7,126 nt of DNA. It comes from Promethearchaeota archaeon (GTDB taxonomy: Archaea > Asgardarchaeota > Lokiarchaeia > Sigynarchaeales > SOKP01). A program made the translations under genes and the position numbers. Within the stretch, counting starts at the first letter, position 1. The number at the start of each line of letters is the position of its first letter. The notes beneath the pieces were generated by a model that saw only the letters and a list, made by a program, of their open reading frames with translations, had not been told where the DNA came from and made no database searches. The DNA is taken from the NCBI GenBank assembly GCA_016839655.1, contig JAEOTW010000024.1:1-7126 (forward strand). The letters are read 5' to 3'. Of the stretch, positions 1 through 6,308 are shown in pieces.

Positions 1-382
1 AAAACAAGAAAACGAAAAATAAGATCTCAAAGATACCTCCAATAATTGAAAATATTGAAAGAATTAATTTACGTTTTTCAGAGTACAAGAATTCAGTAAA
101 AGCTAATAACCAAAGAACTATTGCAACAGGTGTTAAAACATTTCCAATTAGAAAGTATACTTGTGGAGCAATTCCAATGCCATTTGATATCGCAACAAGA
201 AAAGAAACGCACGATGGCCACCAAGGACTTGCTATTAGGATGTAAGTAATTCCTACTAAGAAATAAATCCTTTCTTTATATTTAAAAAATCTCGAAAGAA
301 TTATAATACCAACTAAAAAGGAGATTGTCACAAAAATAAGAGAAAATATTCCATTTACCGTATCTATAGGAGTTAATGACAT
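1..382 (-). CDS. Multi-pass membrane protein of unknown function, 3' end cut off by the window edge
   Basis: Reading the minus strand from the ATG at 382 gives 127 codons with no stop up to the left edge, so the gene is incomplete at its C-terminus. The product begins MSLTPIDTVNGIF and is strongly hydrophobic. Likely membrane segments lie near residues 11-30, 39-64, 70-97 and 105-127, separated by short charged loops (RFFKYKER near 31-38, YSEKRK near 100-105). A WWPSC motif near residues 54-58 sits inside a hydrophobic stretch. No soluble domain is visible in the part seen. The style resembles multi-pass hypothetical proteins I associate with Asgard archaea, but I cannot name the family. It is codirectional with the DUF2070-like gene upstream, 97 bp away, and has its own TATA-like box, so it need not share a transcript. 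No Shine-Dalgarno site precedes the ATG. Confidence 0.8.
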   Translation of the reverse strand, partial: MSLTPIDTVNGIFSLIFVTISFLVGIIILSRFFKYKERIYFLVGITYILIASPWWPSCVSFLVAISNGIGIAPQVYFLIGNVLTPVAIVLWLLAFTEFLYSEKRKLILSIFSIIGGIFEILFFVFLF

Positions 383-434
383 ATGCCAATTCTTTATTTA
401 TTTTTTTAGTATAAATAAAAATTAAGAGATTGGA

Positions 435-443
435 TTATATAAA
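435..443 (-). promoter_or_regulatory. TATA-like box for the left-edge membrane protein
   Basis: On the minus strand this reads TTTATATAA. Its centre is near 439, so an archaeal start of transcription about 26 bp downstream would fall near 413, giving a leader of roughly 30 nt before the ATG at 382. No clear BRE is visible. The assignment is inferred from spacing and composition in AT-rich DNA. Confidence 0.4.
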
Positions 444-479
444 TATTGAATTTTTTTGAATAATTTTACCCTAAGGATT

Positions 480-2363
480 TTAGAGAGTATATAAAAATAT
501 CAATAAAATCAATGATAGGAAGGTAGGAGCAATTAGACTTATCGTTAATAGACTTTGAGATACCTTAATGCAAGCTTTTAGAGTGTCGATTATTGCATCA
601 AAATAAAGTGGGTTACCCCAAATTTTAACTCTTTCAGAGGAATCTTTGTAAAAAAATTCGACTGGTTCTAAATCTTCTTCAGCTTCCTTAATCATTTTTT
701 CTAACTTAGCAAGGATAAAATCAGTTTTTATCTTATCTCCAATCGGGGAATATCCTCTATTTGAAAATTGGCGAGCAACAGTATGCGAATCTGAAGTGGT
801 TATTTCCCCTTTTTCTATTCCTTGATTTTGTAGAAAATTCAGGATATTAGAACGGACATCTACATATGCATTATTTGCATCAAAATGAATTAAAACCGTT
901 TTTTGATTGGTTATATTGTTTTTAAATAGATGGACTACTAATCCCCCCGCACCAATCCCATCATTTTCTGAATATTCATTTAAATGATCTTTAGAAACAC
1001 CATATAACATTGGAGCGTTCTGGATTTTCTTTACTGTTTCACTCTCCATGAATTTTTTAGAAACATCAATTAGATCATTTGCTTCCAAACTTTCTTTTCT
1101 AATTAATATTTCATCTCCTATAATAGCGTTATGAGAATCTATGATAATGATATCATCATATTTATTTGCTAGAGCGATTTTTCTTATTTTTTCCCCGACT
1201 TCTGCCTCTATATCATCTGAAGGAAGCGGGTGTCTTGTGATAAACACAATTGGAACGTTATTAATTTCTGTCCCAATTAGTTTCGCGGAATTAGATATTT
1301 TTCTAGTAAAATCCCTTAATTCCGAAACCCAATGGATCTGACTTTCACTTGATATCATACTAATGTCTGTTTTAATTCTACTTATTACTTTCTCAACATT
1401 TCTTTGTGTAGTTAAATTCATCGAATGATCATTAGTCGTATGATAGACTGTGGTTCCAGGAATATCTTGAAATTCCTTATAAATATGTTCAGGTAAATCT
1501 GACGATCCGCATGTCTTAAAAGGGCCAAAATGAACATTTGGTATTATCAATAATCCTTTAATTTTTTTAGTGATTTTATTCCTAATTATCAAATATTGGA
1601 TTTTTATATCAGAATCTATACCAACTTTATCGAAAAAACTCTCTATTAACCCATCATTGCCATCAGTTAACATAGAAAGAATAAATGCCCTTATAAAAGG
1701 ATATCCTCCTATCCCGGTTACTTCCTGATAAATATGACTCACTCGAAATAATCCTCTTCTATATGGGATTGCAAAAAATAATACACAAACAACAAAAAAT
1801 ACCATTGCTCGAGCGAAAAATTCAATTCGAAATTGACCTGTATAAAGACTATAGATCAGTATAGCAGTTACGGGTTGTACAAGTGATAAGATTATATTTC
1901 CAGAGCGTCCAGCAGTGGTAAATGAAAAATATATTACAAAAGCAACAATATAAGAAAGAATTGTCCCTAATATCAGAAAAACTTCTGCATGTCTTATGTC
2001 ATTTAATAATATAGAGACTAGTTGACCAAAAATAAATGTAAGCTCCATAATTATAGTAAAAAATGCATTCATTTGTATAGACCACCCTGTTGGAGGTATC
2101 CTTAGAATCGGTGCTTTTTTTGAATAAAAAATTATAGAAAATGAGCTACCAATTCCTGAAGTCAATAAAAAAAGAAACAGAAATCGTATAAAATGAAATA
2201 AATCTAGATATCCAATCCAGATATAATTTAATAAAAGTGAAAGCAAACTTAGGAGGAATGGAATCCCAAAGAAAATAGAGATAGCTAAATTTTTTGATGA
2301 AAATAATTCTAAATACGAAATTATACCCGGAATTTGACGACTAGCTCGTTTTTTTATAATCAT
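480..2363 (-). CDS. DUF2070-like archaeal integral membrane protein with a large soluble domain
   Basis: This 627-residue product has the layout of the archaeal DUF2070 family. There are about six or seven N-terminal membrane segments (near 27-46, 58-80, 100-119, 128-147, 156-173, 185-200), a soluble domain of about 400 residues, and one C-terminal membrane segment (about 604-626). The soluble part carries motifs I recall from this family: HFGPF (278-282), CGSSDLP (285-291), NDHSMN (311-316), TRHP (376-379), IIDSHN (407-412), GAGG (471-474), HFDANNAYVDVRS (493-505), TTSDSH (522-527) and GYSPIGD (537-543). The repeated His/Asp pairs could bind a metal or phosphate, but the biochemical role of the family is unknown to me. 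The start at 2363 gives a basic N-terminus (MIIKKRASR) before the first membrane segment, consistent with cytoplasmic orientation. It is transcribed divergently from the membrane/zinc-ribbon gene. The family call is by motif recognition, not by search. Confidence 0.82.
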   Translation of the reverse strand: MIIKKRASRQIPGIISYLELFSSKNLAISIFFGIPFLLSLLSLLLNYIWIGYLDLFHFIRFLFLFLLTSGIGSSFSIIFYSKKAPILRIPPTGWSIQMNAFFTIIMELTFIFGQLVSILLNDIRHAEVFLILGTILSYIVAFVIYFSFTTAGRSGNIILSLVQPVTAILIYSLYTGQFRIEFFARAMVFFVVCVLFFAIPYRRGLFRVSHIYQEVTGIGGYPFIRAFILSMLTDGNDGLIESFFDKVGIDSDIKIQYLIIRNKITKKIKGLLIIPNVHFGPFKTCGSSDLPEHIYKEFQDIPGTTVYHTTNDHSMNLTTQRNVEKVISRIKTDISMISSESQIHWVSELRDFTRKISNSAKLIGTEINNVPIVFITRHPLPSDDIEAEVGEKIRKIALANKYDDIIIIDSHNAIIGDEILIRKESLEANDLIDVSKKFMESETVKKIQNAPMLYGVSKDHLNEYSENDGIGAGGLVVHLFKNNITNQKTVLIHFDANNAYVDVRSNILNFLQNQGIEKGEITTSDSHTVARQFSNRGYSPIGDKIKTDFILAKLEKMIKEAEEDLEPVEFFYKDSSERVKIWGNPLYFDAIIDTLKACIKVSQSLLTISLIAPTFLSLILLIFLYTL

Positions 2364-2442
2364 AAACGTATAGACTAAATGAATTACAATTAGTAATACT
2401 TAATTGAAAAAATACCTTCTATTGTAATGAATAAGTCATACA

Positions 2443-2464
2443 ATTATATCTTTTTCGATATAAT
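2443..2464. promoter_or_regulatory. Perfect inverted repeat with mirrored TATA-like boxes in the divergent control region
   Basis: ATTATATC at 2443-2450 and GATATAAT at 2457-2464 are exact reverse complements separated by 6 bp, so each strand shows GATATAAT pointing outward. On the plus strand this box would start transcription near 2486, 17 bp before the ATG at 2503. On the minus strand it would start near 2421, about 57 nt before the ATG at 2363. The arrangement could be two divergent promoters or an operator for a dimeric regulator. An 8-bp arm in AT-rich DNA could also be chance. Confidence 0.45.
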
Positions 2465-2466
2465 AA

Positions 2467-2474
2467 TTATATAA
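2467..2474 (+). promoter_or_regulatory. Second TATA-like box for the membrane/zinc-ribbon gene
   Basis: The sequence TTATATAA is centred about 32 bp before the ATG at 2503. Usual archaeal spacing puts the transcript start near 2497, giving a nearly leaderless message. This fits the lack of a Shine-Dalgarno site before that ATG. It competes with the GATATAAT box immediately upstream, and the sequence alone does not say which is used. Confidence 0.4.
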
Positions 2475-2502
2475 CAAAAAAAATATCTTTCTAATCATAA
2501 AC

Positions 2503-3588
2503 ATGGAAGTAAATACACTTAGATTAGCAAACCTAGCAAATAAACGTTTCTCGGACATACTACGTGATGGGTTTAAATTGTTTATCCAAACATATAAAAC
2601 ATTAATCTTGCCATTGGCGTTCTTTCAAATAATCTTGGTCTTATTAGATATTTTTCTACTAACCGATTTCAGATATTATCTAAGCACACTTGAAACTAAT
2701 TACATACTAATAATGGATAAGCTTTATGATGGTTTAACGCTCACCGCAAATGAATGGAATTTTCTGGGGTTCTTTCTTATTTTAAGTTATATATTAATAT
2801 TTCTTCAAAACCTTATAGGGGCTGTTATTATTTCAATTGCTATGTGTTCTGTCAGTACTTATGTCTTTAGGAAATTTATGAAAGATGAGATAAGTTTTAT
2901 AGAAGCATTTAAATCATCATTAAATAAAAAGATACTTTTAGTGGTTTTAATACTTGGAATATGCCTCCCATTAAGTTCATTATTGTTATTAATTCCTGCC
3001 ATTATTGTATTCGTTTTTTTCATTTTTCTAGTATTTACATATAATATGGAAACAAAAAGAAATCCTATTTCAGAAGCTCGTGCGATATCTAAAGGAGGAT
3101 TTTGGAAAATTGCTGGAGTTTTTGCAATAAATGTTATATTAATTTCCATGATTAGTTATTTTTTTAATATACTCTTTAGTTTTATACTTAATACCGATTC
3201 AGCAAGTTTTATTGCGAGTTATTATAGTTGGTATGATCCAATAACAAGAAATTATGGAATGATTATTTTATATGAAATTCTTGTAAGTTTTGTTGACATT
3301 ATTTTTGCACCATTGTTTATTTGTTTATTAACATCATTATTCTCATCTCTTAAAGCCAAAAAGGATTTGATTTATCTACATCAACAAGGATATTACCCTC
3401 CAAGAGAAGCTTTTAAAGAACAATATCCTCTACGACAAGAATTGTATGAAGTTGATGAGACAAAAAAATCAACCCTATCCACTCGTCTTAAAGAAAAATA
3501 TTATTGTCCTTTTTGCGGACATTTTATTTCTATACCAGAAAATTTCTGTCCTAAATGTGGAGAAAATCTGTCTTTTGTTATAAAATAG
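2503..3588 (+). CDS. Multi-pass membrane protein with C-terminal zinc ribbon
   Basis: The 361-residue product starts with a short amphipathic region (FSDILRDGFKLFIQTYK, about 16-32). About six hydrophobic segments follow (near 35-54, 86-118, 143-178, 202-230 and 252-280, the longer ones possibly double). The architecture resembles GPDPase_memb/DUF7847-type membrane domains, proposed here by appearance only. After a polar linker (about 284-330) the C-terminus holds a complete four-cysteine zinc ribbon, CPFC at 335-338 and CPKC at 349-352, the usual spacing for a treble-clef or zinc-ribbon fold. The ribbon is probably cytoplasmic and might bind a partner protein or nucleic acid; no enzymatic residues are apparent. 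The ATG is chosen because TATA-like boxes lie just upstream and no earlier in-frame start looks better. The PAC2-family gene follows after 26 bp with no promoter visible between them, so the two are probably co-transcribed. Confidence 0.85.
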   Translation: MEVNTLRLANLANKRFSDILRDGFKLFIQTYKTLILPLAFFQIILVLLDIFLLTDFRYYLSTLETNYILIMDKLYDGLTLTANEWNFLGFFLILSYILIFLQNLIGAVIISIAMCSVSTYVFRKFMKDEISFIEAFKSSLNKKILLVVLILGICLPLSSLLLLIPAIIVFVFFIFLVFTYNMETKRNPISEARAISKGGFWKIAGVFAINVILISMISYFFNILFSFILNTDSASFIASYYSWYDPITRNYGMIILYEILVSFVDIIFAPLFICLLTSLFSSLKAKKDLIYLHQQGYYPPREAFKEQYPLRQELYEVDETKKSTLSTRLKEKYYCPFCGHFISIPENFCPKCGENLSFVIK

Positions 3589-3614
3589 AATTAAAAGTAG
3601 AGAAGAAAAAAAAC

Positions 3615-4406
3615 ATGTACATTAATATTGAAAAAAAATTTGATTTGGATAAGGATACTATTAATAATCCAGTTGTTCTAATTGGATGGCCTGGGATTGC
3701 TTTAGTTGCAAAATTAGCAATTACATCAATACAAGAATCATTAAAAGCTGAGGAATTCCTTAACATTCAATATTTTGATTTTCCCGCTAAATCAATTGTA
3801 GAAAAAGGCTCATTAGATATCCCATTTGCAAAAGTTTATTACAAATCAATAGATAAAGAGGATGGAAATGATTTTTTTATTTTAACAGCAGACTATCAAC
3901 CTCAGAGTCCTGCTGGAGTGTTTGAGTTCTCGAAAGTGTTTTGTGAAGAAATGGACAAGATTACCGGGGGAAAAATAAAAATGTATCTAAGTACAGGAGC
4001 TATGATTACTGATCAAGTTCATGAAAATCCAATTGTATATATTTGTGGAACTGATCAAGAGTTAGTTCAATCCTTCTTTGAGTTTGAAAACACTAAATTA
4101 TATGAGGGCGGTTATATTTCTGGAGCAAACGGGATCTTACCCGCTTGGGCAGGAACAAAAGGTTATAGTCCTGGAATTTGTCTATTAGCAGAGACTTTAC
4201 CGATGCCTATGATGACTCTAGATCCTCGTAGTTCAAAAGCTCTTGTTAACTTATTAAAAGATTATTTCTCGATTGAAATGGATTTTAGTAAACTTAATGA
4301 AAAAATTAAAGAAATGGAAGGAATCTTTGAATCATTTAAAAAACAAGCAGATCAATTTATAAGACCTCCTAAAGACGATAAAGGAGCAGATTCATATTTC
4401 CGTTAA
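3615..4406 (+). CDS. PAC2-family protein, PbaB-like proteasome assembly chaperone homologue
   Basis: The 263-residue product shows the PAC2-family pattern: a first beta strand leading into VLIGWPGIAL (21-30), DYQPQSPAGVFEF (93-105), LSTGAMITD (125-133), ISGANGILPAWA (168-179), LLAETLPMP (190-198) and DPRSSKALV (203-211), followed by a charged helix (about 225-248). PAC2 proteins in eukaryotes and archaeal PbaB bind proteasome alpha subunits in the cytoplasm; archaeal genomes often carry several paralogues, not all tied to proteasomes. The tail ends Ser-Tyr-Phe-Arg, reminiscent of the hydrophobic-Tyr-X motif by which regulators dock on the 20S core, but with Phe in the Tyr position. I place the start at the ATG at 3615. 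An earlier in-frame ATG at 3555 would add 20 residues (MWRKSVFCYK...) overlapping the zinc-ribbon codons and unlike the family. A purine-rich tract (about 3596-3614), not a clean Shine-Dalgarno site, precedes it. Confidence 0.88.
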   Translation: MYINIEKKFDLDKDTINNPVVLIGWPGIALVAKLAITSIQESLKAEEFLNIQYFDFPAKSIVEKGSLDIPFAKVYYKSIDKEDGNDFFILTADYQPQSPAGVFEFSKVFCEEMDKITGGKIKMYLSTGAMITDQVHENPIVYICGTDQELVQSFFEFENTKLYEGGYISGANGILPAWAGTKGYSPGICLLAETLPMPMMTLDPRSSKALVNLLKDYFSIEMDFSKLNEKIKEMEGIFESFKKQADQFIRPPKDDKGADSYFR

Positions 4407-4427
4407 TTATATTTTTATCCTATTCTA
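4407..4427 (+). terminator. Possible T-rich archaeal terminator after the PAC2 gene
   Basis: The bases immediately after the PAC2 stop are T-rich (TTATATTTTTATCC and following) without a strong hairpin, as in archaeal factor-independent termination at U tracts. The general AT richness makes this weak evidence. Confidence 0.25.
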
Positions 4428-4470
4428 GATGTATTATAATTTACCAAAAAAAAATTCGTAGCTATTAATA

Positions 4471-4478
4471 TTAAATAT
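4471..4478 (+). promoter_or_regulatory. TATA-like element before the nucleotidyltransferase gene
   Basis: TTAAATAT is centred about 20 bp before the TTG start. Archaeal spacing would place transcription near 4495-4500, almost on the start codon, suggesting a leaderless message. An alternative TATA-like stretch, TATTATAA at 4432-4439, would give a leader of about 30 nt. The two cannot be separated from sequence alone. Confidence 0.3.
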
Positions 4479-4494
4479 CGTTTAATGATTCATT

Positions 4495-5472
4495 TTGCAG
4501 GATACAAGTTTTATTGAAAGCAATAAAAAAATAAAAGATAAATTAACATTATACGGAATTAATAAACAATCATCTAATTACATTAAGGACATAATCACAT
4601 TAATCAATAAAGAGATTGGGATAAATAAAATCTTATCAATTTTATTATTTGGTAGTCAACTATCCAAAAATGAAGCATCAGCAATTTCCGATTGCGACTT
4701 GTTAATTATTTTTAAGGATAGAGTATCTAACCATCATATTAAGGAAATTGAAAAATATTTTATGTCATTAGAAATTAAGCATAGCTTTAGAGAGTATAAT
4801 AACAATTTTTCTAATAGAATTTTAGGAGTAATAAATCAAACAACTGGTATATTTGTAAGCCACTTTTTAACTAAAAGAAAATATTGGGAAGGTACTATCT
4901 TTCATAAGATATTCCGAGTTAATAAAGTCTTTTCTTCTTTGTTTGCACCACGTAAAATTGTGTTAGGAAATGTTCTGATCAATAGTTCAATTTTATATGG
5001 AGATGATTTGAGAGAAGATATTAGACCAAAAATTCAAATTACAATGCCAGAAATGATCAAAAGCACAGTTATGAATTTGATGATCTCCCTTTTCTCAATT
5101 GCAATTTCATTCCTAACAGATTTAAATCCAACTAAATATCAGTTAGAAGCAATAAAATGGGCATTGAAAGCGTCGAATTATTATTGTTTTCGAGACTCTC
5201 CAAATCTTAACAAAATATCAGAACGATTTATTTCATTTGAGAAGAAAAAATCCCAAGAAAAAGCCTCACGTTTTTTCTCAAAATTTCTTCAGTTGAGAAA
5301 ATTACCTCGTAATAACATGAATTTTATGATTCGATGTCCAATAAGAATTGTTAAAATTCATACCCAAGCTATACTATTTAAGAAATTAATCAAAAGAAAG
5401 GAAAGACTAACAATACGTTCCAAGAAGGTCGAACCAATTATCCCCGATCATACATTTCCTTTGAGATTTTAA
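4495..5472 (+). CDS. Nucleotidyltransferase-fold protein with long C-terminal extension, TTG start
   Basis: The 325-residue product has a polymerase-beta-type nucleotidyltransferase signature near its N-terminus: ILLFGSQ (49-55) followed 11 residues later by DCDLLIIF (66-73). This gives the Gly-Ser of the nucleotide-binding loop and the paired metal-binding aspartates D66 and D68. The third carboxylate is not obvious: the later strand GIFVSHFL (118-125) has no acidic residue, and E93 in SLEIKH is only a possible substitute. After about residue 130 the protein is helical and increasingly basic (KKLIKRKERLTIRSKK, about 296-311), which could suit an RNA or phosphorylated substrate. At 325 residues it is longer than minimal MNT proteins. 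The frame opens after a TGA at 4486, and the first methionine codon lies only near residue 90, beyond the catalytic motif. TTG at 4495 (or ATT at 4492) must therefore be used. The substrate is unknown. Confidence 0.75.
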   Translation: MQDTSFIESNKKIKDKLTLYGINKQSSNYIKDIITLINKEIGINKILSILLFGSQLSKNEASAISDCDLLIIFKDRVSNHHIKEIEKYFMSLEIKHSFREYNNNFSNRILGVINQTTGIFVSHFLTKRKYWEGTIFHKIFRVNKVFSSLFAPRKIVLGNVLINSSILYGDDLREDIRPKIQITMPEMIKSTVMNLMISLFSIAISFLTDLNPTKYQLEAIKWALKASNYYCFRDSPNLNKISERFISFEKKKSQEKASRFFSKFLQLRKLPRNNMNFMIRCPIRIVKIHTQAILFKKLIKRKERLTIRSKKVEPIIPDHTFPLRF

Positions 5473-5531
5473 ACTTTTACTATTAAATTAGCGTATTAGA
5501 AATAAATTTTTTAAGATTTCAAATATAAAAA

Positions 5532-5539
5532 TATAAATA
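5532..5539 (+). promoter_or_regulatory. TATA box for the helical protein gene
   Basis: TATAAATA is the most consensus-like TATA box in the window. It is centred near 5536, so transcription would start about 5561 and leave a leader of roughly 40 nt that includes the Shine-Dalgarno site at 5594-5599. This suggests the gene is transcribed separately from the nucleotidyltransferase. Confidence 0.5.
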
Positions 5540-5593
5540 GAGGTTAAATTATTTAGAATTGTATTGCAATAGAAATTATTAAGTTTTATTAAA

Positions 5594-5599
5594 GAGGAG
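5594..5599 (+). promoter_or_regulatory. Clear Shine-Dalgarno site
   Basis: GAGGAG lies 4 bases before the ATG at 5604 and supports that start. It is the only strong Shine-Dalgarno match before a gene in this window, where other starts have weak sites or none. Confidence 0.65.
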
Positions 5600-5603
5600 A
5601 AAT

Positions 5604-6146
5604 ATGGAAAATATTGATATTAAAGAACTTTTCTTGGACATTTTAGATATTGTCAAATTTGAACTTCGGTTCTATAAAGTAAGAGAAAGTCCTCTTTTCG
5701 AACGAATTGTAAAGACTAGGATTTTCCAACAAAAGCTCCAAAGATTAAAAGATTTCATTAACCAATACTTTTCTATAATGTATAAAGATGAGGAGAGTCC
5801 TATAAATCAAGCAGCATTGCGTACTCAACTTGGAAATATAGCTCGATTGACAGATTATTATGATGATCTTTCAGATTTTTACACAGATCATACAAAAGAA
5901 ATGATCACAAGGGAAAAGCTCCAAAGTTTAATAGACTATTCGCACGTTGAAATTTTGTTCTTGGTGTTTACCAATATTTTGGACTGGGAACATTATAAGA
6001 GCTCTTTAATATTTCCTCAAGATAAGAATAAAGAAAAACTTTTAAAGGGATTTTTAGAGAAGATTGCTAGCACTGAAATAAAAAATATTGACGACATTGT
6101 AGATTTGGAGCAAACAATAGATACTTTTATTGAAGGTGTAGTGTAA
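5604..6146 (+). CDS. Helical soluble protein of unknown function
   Basis: I do not recognise this 180-residue protein. It has no signal peptide or membrane segment and is probably almost entirely alpha-helical and cytoplasmic, with no cysteines and no glycine-rich loop. Helices are likely around 4-24, 30-60 (with the basic stretch FERIVKTRIFQQKLQRLK, about 32-49), 68-100, 103-125, 142-155 and 163-177. The N-terminal half is basic around 33-50, while the region 81-96 (RLTDYYDDLSDFYTDH) and the C-terminus are acidic. No HEPN-type Arg-x4-6-His motif or other catalytic signature is visible. The start is well supported by GAGGAG 4 bases upstream and a TATA box at suitable distance. It is flanked by 131-bp and 162-bp gaps, so it is probably a single-gene transcript. 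Confidence 0.75.
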   Translation: MENIDIKELFLDILDIVKFELRFYKVRESPLFERIVKTRIFQQKLQRLKDFINQYFSIMYKDEESPINQAALRTQLGNIARLTDYYDDLSDFYTDHTKEMITREKLQSLIDYSHVEILFLVFTNILDWEHYKSSLIFPQDKNKEKLLKGFLEKIASTEIKNIDDIVDLEQTIDTFIEGVV

Positions 6147-6179
6147 CTTCCTCCTTATTTAATTAAATTCTTCTTTTTA
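6147..6179 (+). terminator. Pyrimidine-rich candidate terminator after the helical protein gene
   Basis: Directly after the stop codon are two pyrimidine tracts, CTTCCTCCTTATTT (6147-6160) and TTCTTCTTTTT (about 6169-6179), with no strong hairpin. Archaeal RNA polymerase commonly stops at such U-rich tracts. Confidence 0.35.
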
Positions 6180-6218
6180 CTCCATAAAAGGTAAATTTAT
6201 ATTAAAACTGGCTTATTC

Positions 6219-6230
6219 TATTCATGAATA
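6219..6230. repeat. 12-bp perfect palindrome between genes
   Basis: TATTCATGAATA reads identically on both strands and does not extend further. It sits about 80 bp before the beta-grasp gene, just upstream of the TATA-like box at 6243. It could be an operator half-turn or chance in AT-rich DNA. Confidence 0.3.
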
Positions 6231-6242
6231 AATTTATTTTTC

Positions 6243-6250
6243 TTATATGG
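6243..6250 (+). promoter_or_regulatory. Possible TATA-like box for the beta-grasp gene
   Basis: TTATATGG is centred near 6246, so transcription would start near 6272 and give a leader of about 37 nt. A weak AAGG (6295-6298) lies about 10 bases before the ATG. Other AT-rich stretches in the same 162-bp gap could serve as well. Confidence 0.25.
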
Positions 6251-6308
6251 ATTTTACTTAATTTGTTAAACGTTAATAATCCTCACCAAATATTAAGGTT
6301 AAAATAAA

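Noticed and set aside
1141..1341. Plus-strand open frame of 66 codons inside the DUF2070-like gene
   Set aside because: It is a mirror of the well-supported minus-strand gene, with no start signals of its own and no recognisable composition.
2859..3149. Minus-strand open frame of 96 codons inside the membrane/zinc-ribbon gene
   Set aside because: It lies wholly antisense to a convincing gene and has no promoter or ribosome site, so it is a frame shadow.
3555..3614. Longer N-terminus for the PAC2-family protein from the ATG at 3555
   Set aside because: The 20 extra residues are encoded by the zinc-ribbon region of the previous gene in another frame, are basic and Cys-containing, and do not fit the start of PAC2 proteins.
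4495..6146. Nucleotidyltransferase followed by a helical protein as an MNT/HEPN toxin-antitoxin pair
   Set aside because: The helical protein has no HEPN Arg-x4-6-His motif. The genes are 131 bp apart with a separate promoter and Shine-Dalgarno site, and the nucleotidyltransferase is much longer than an MNT antitoxin.
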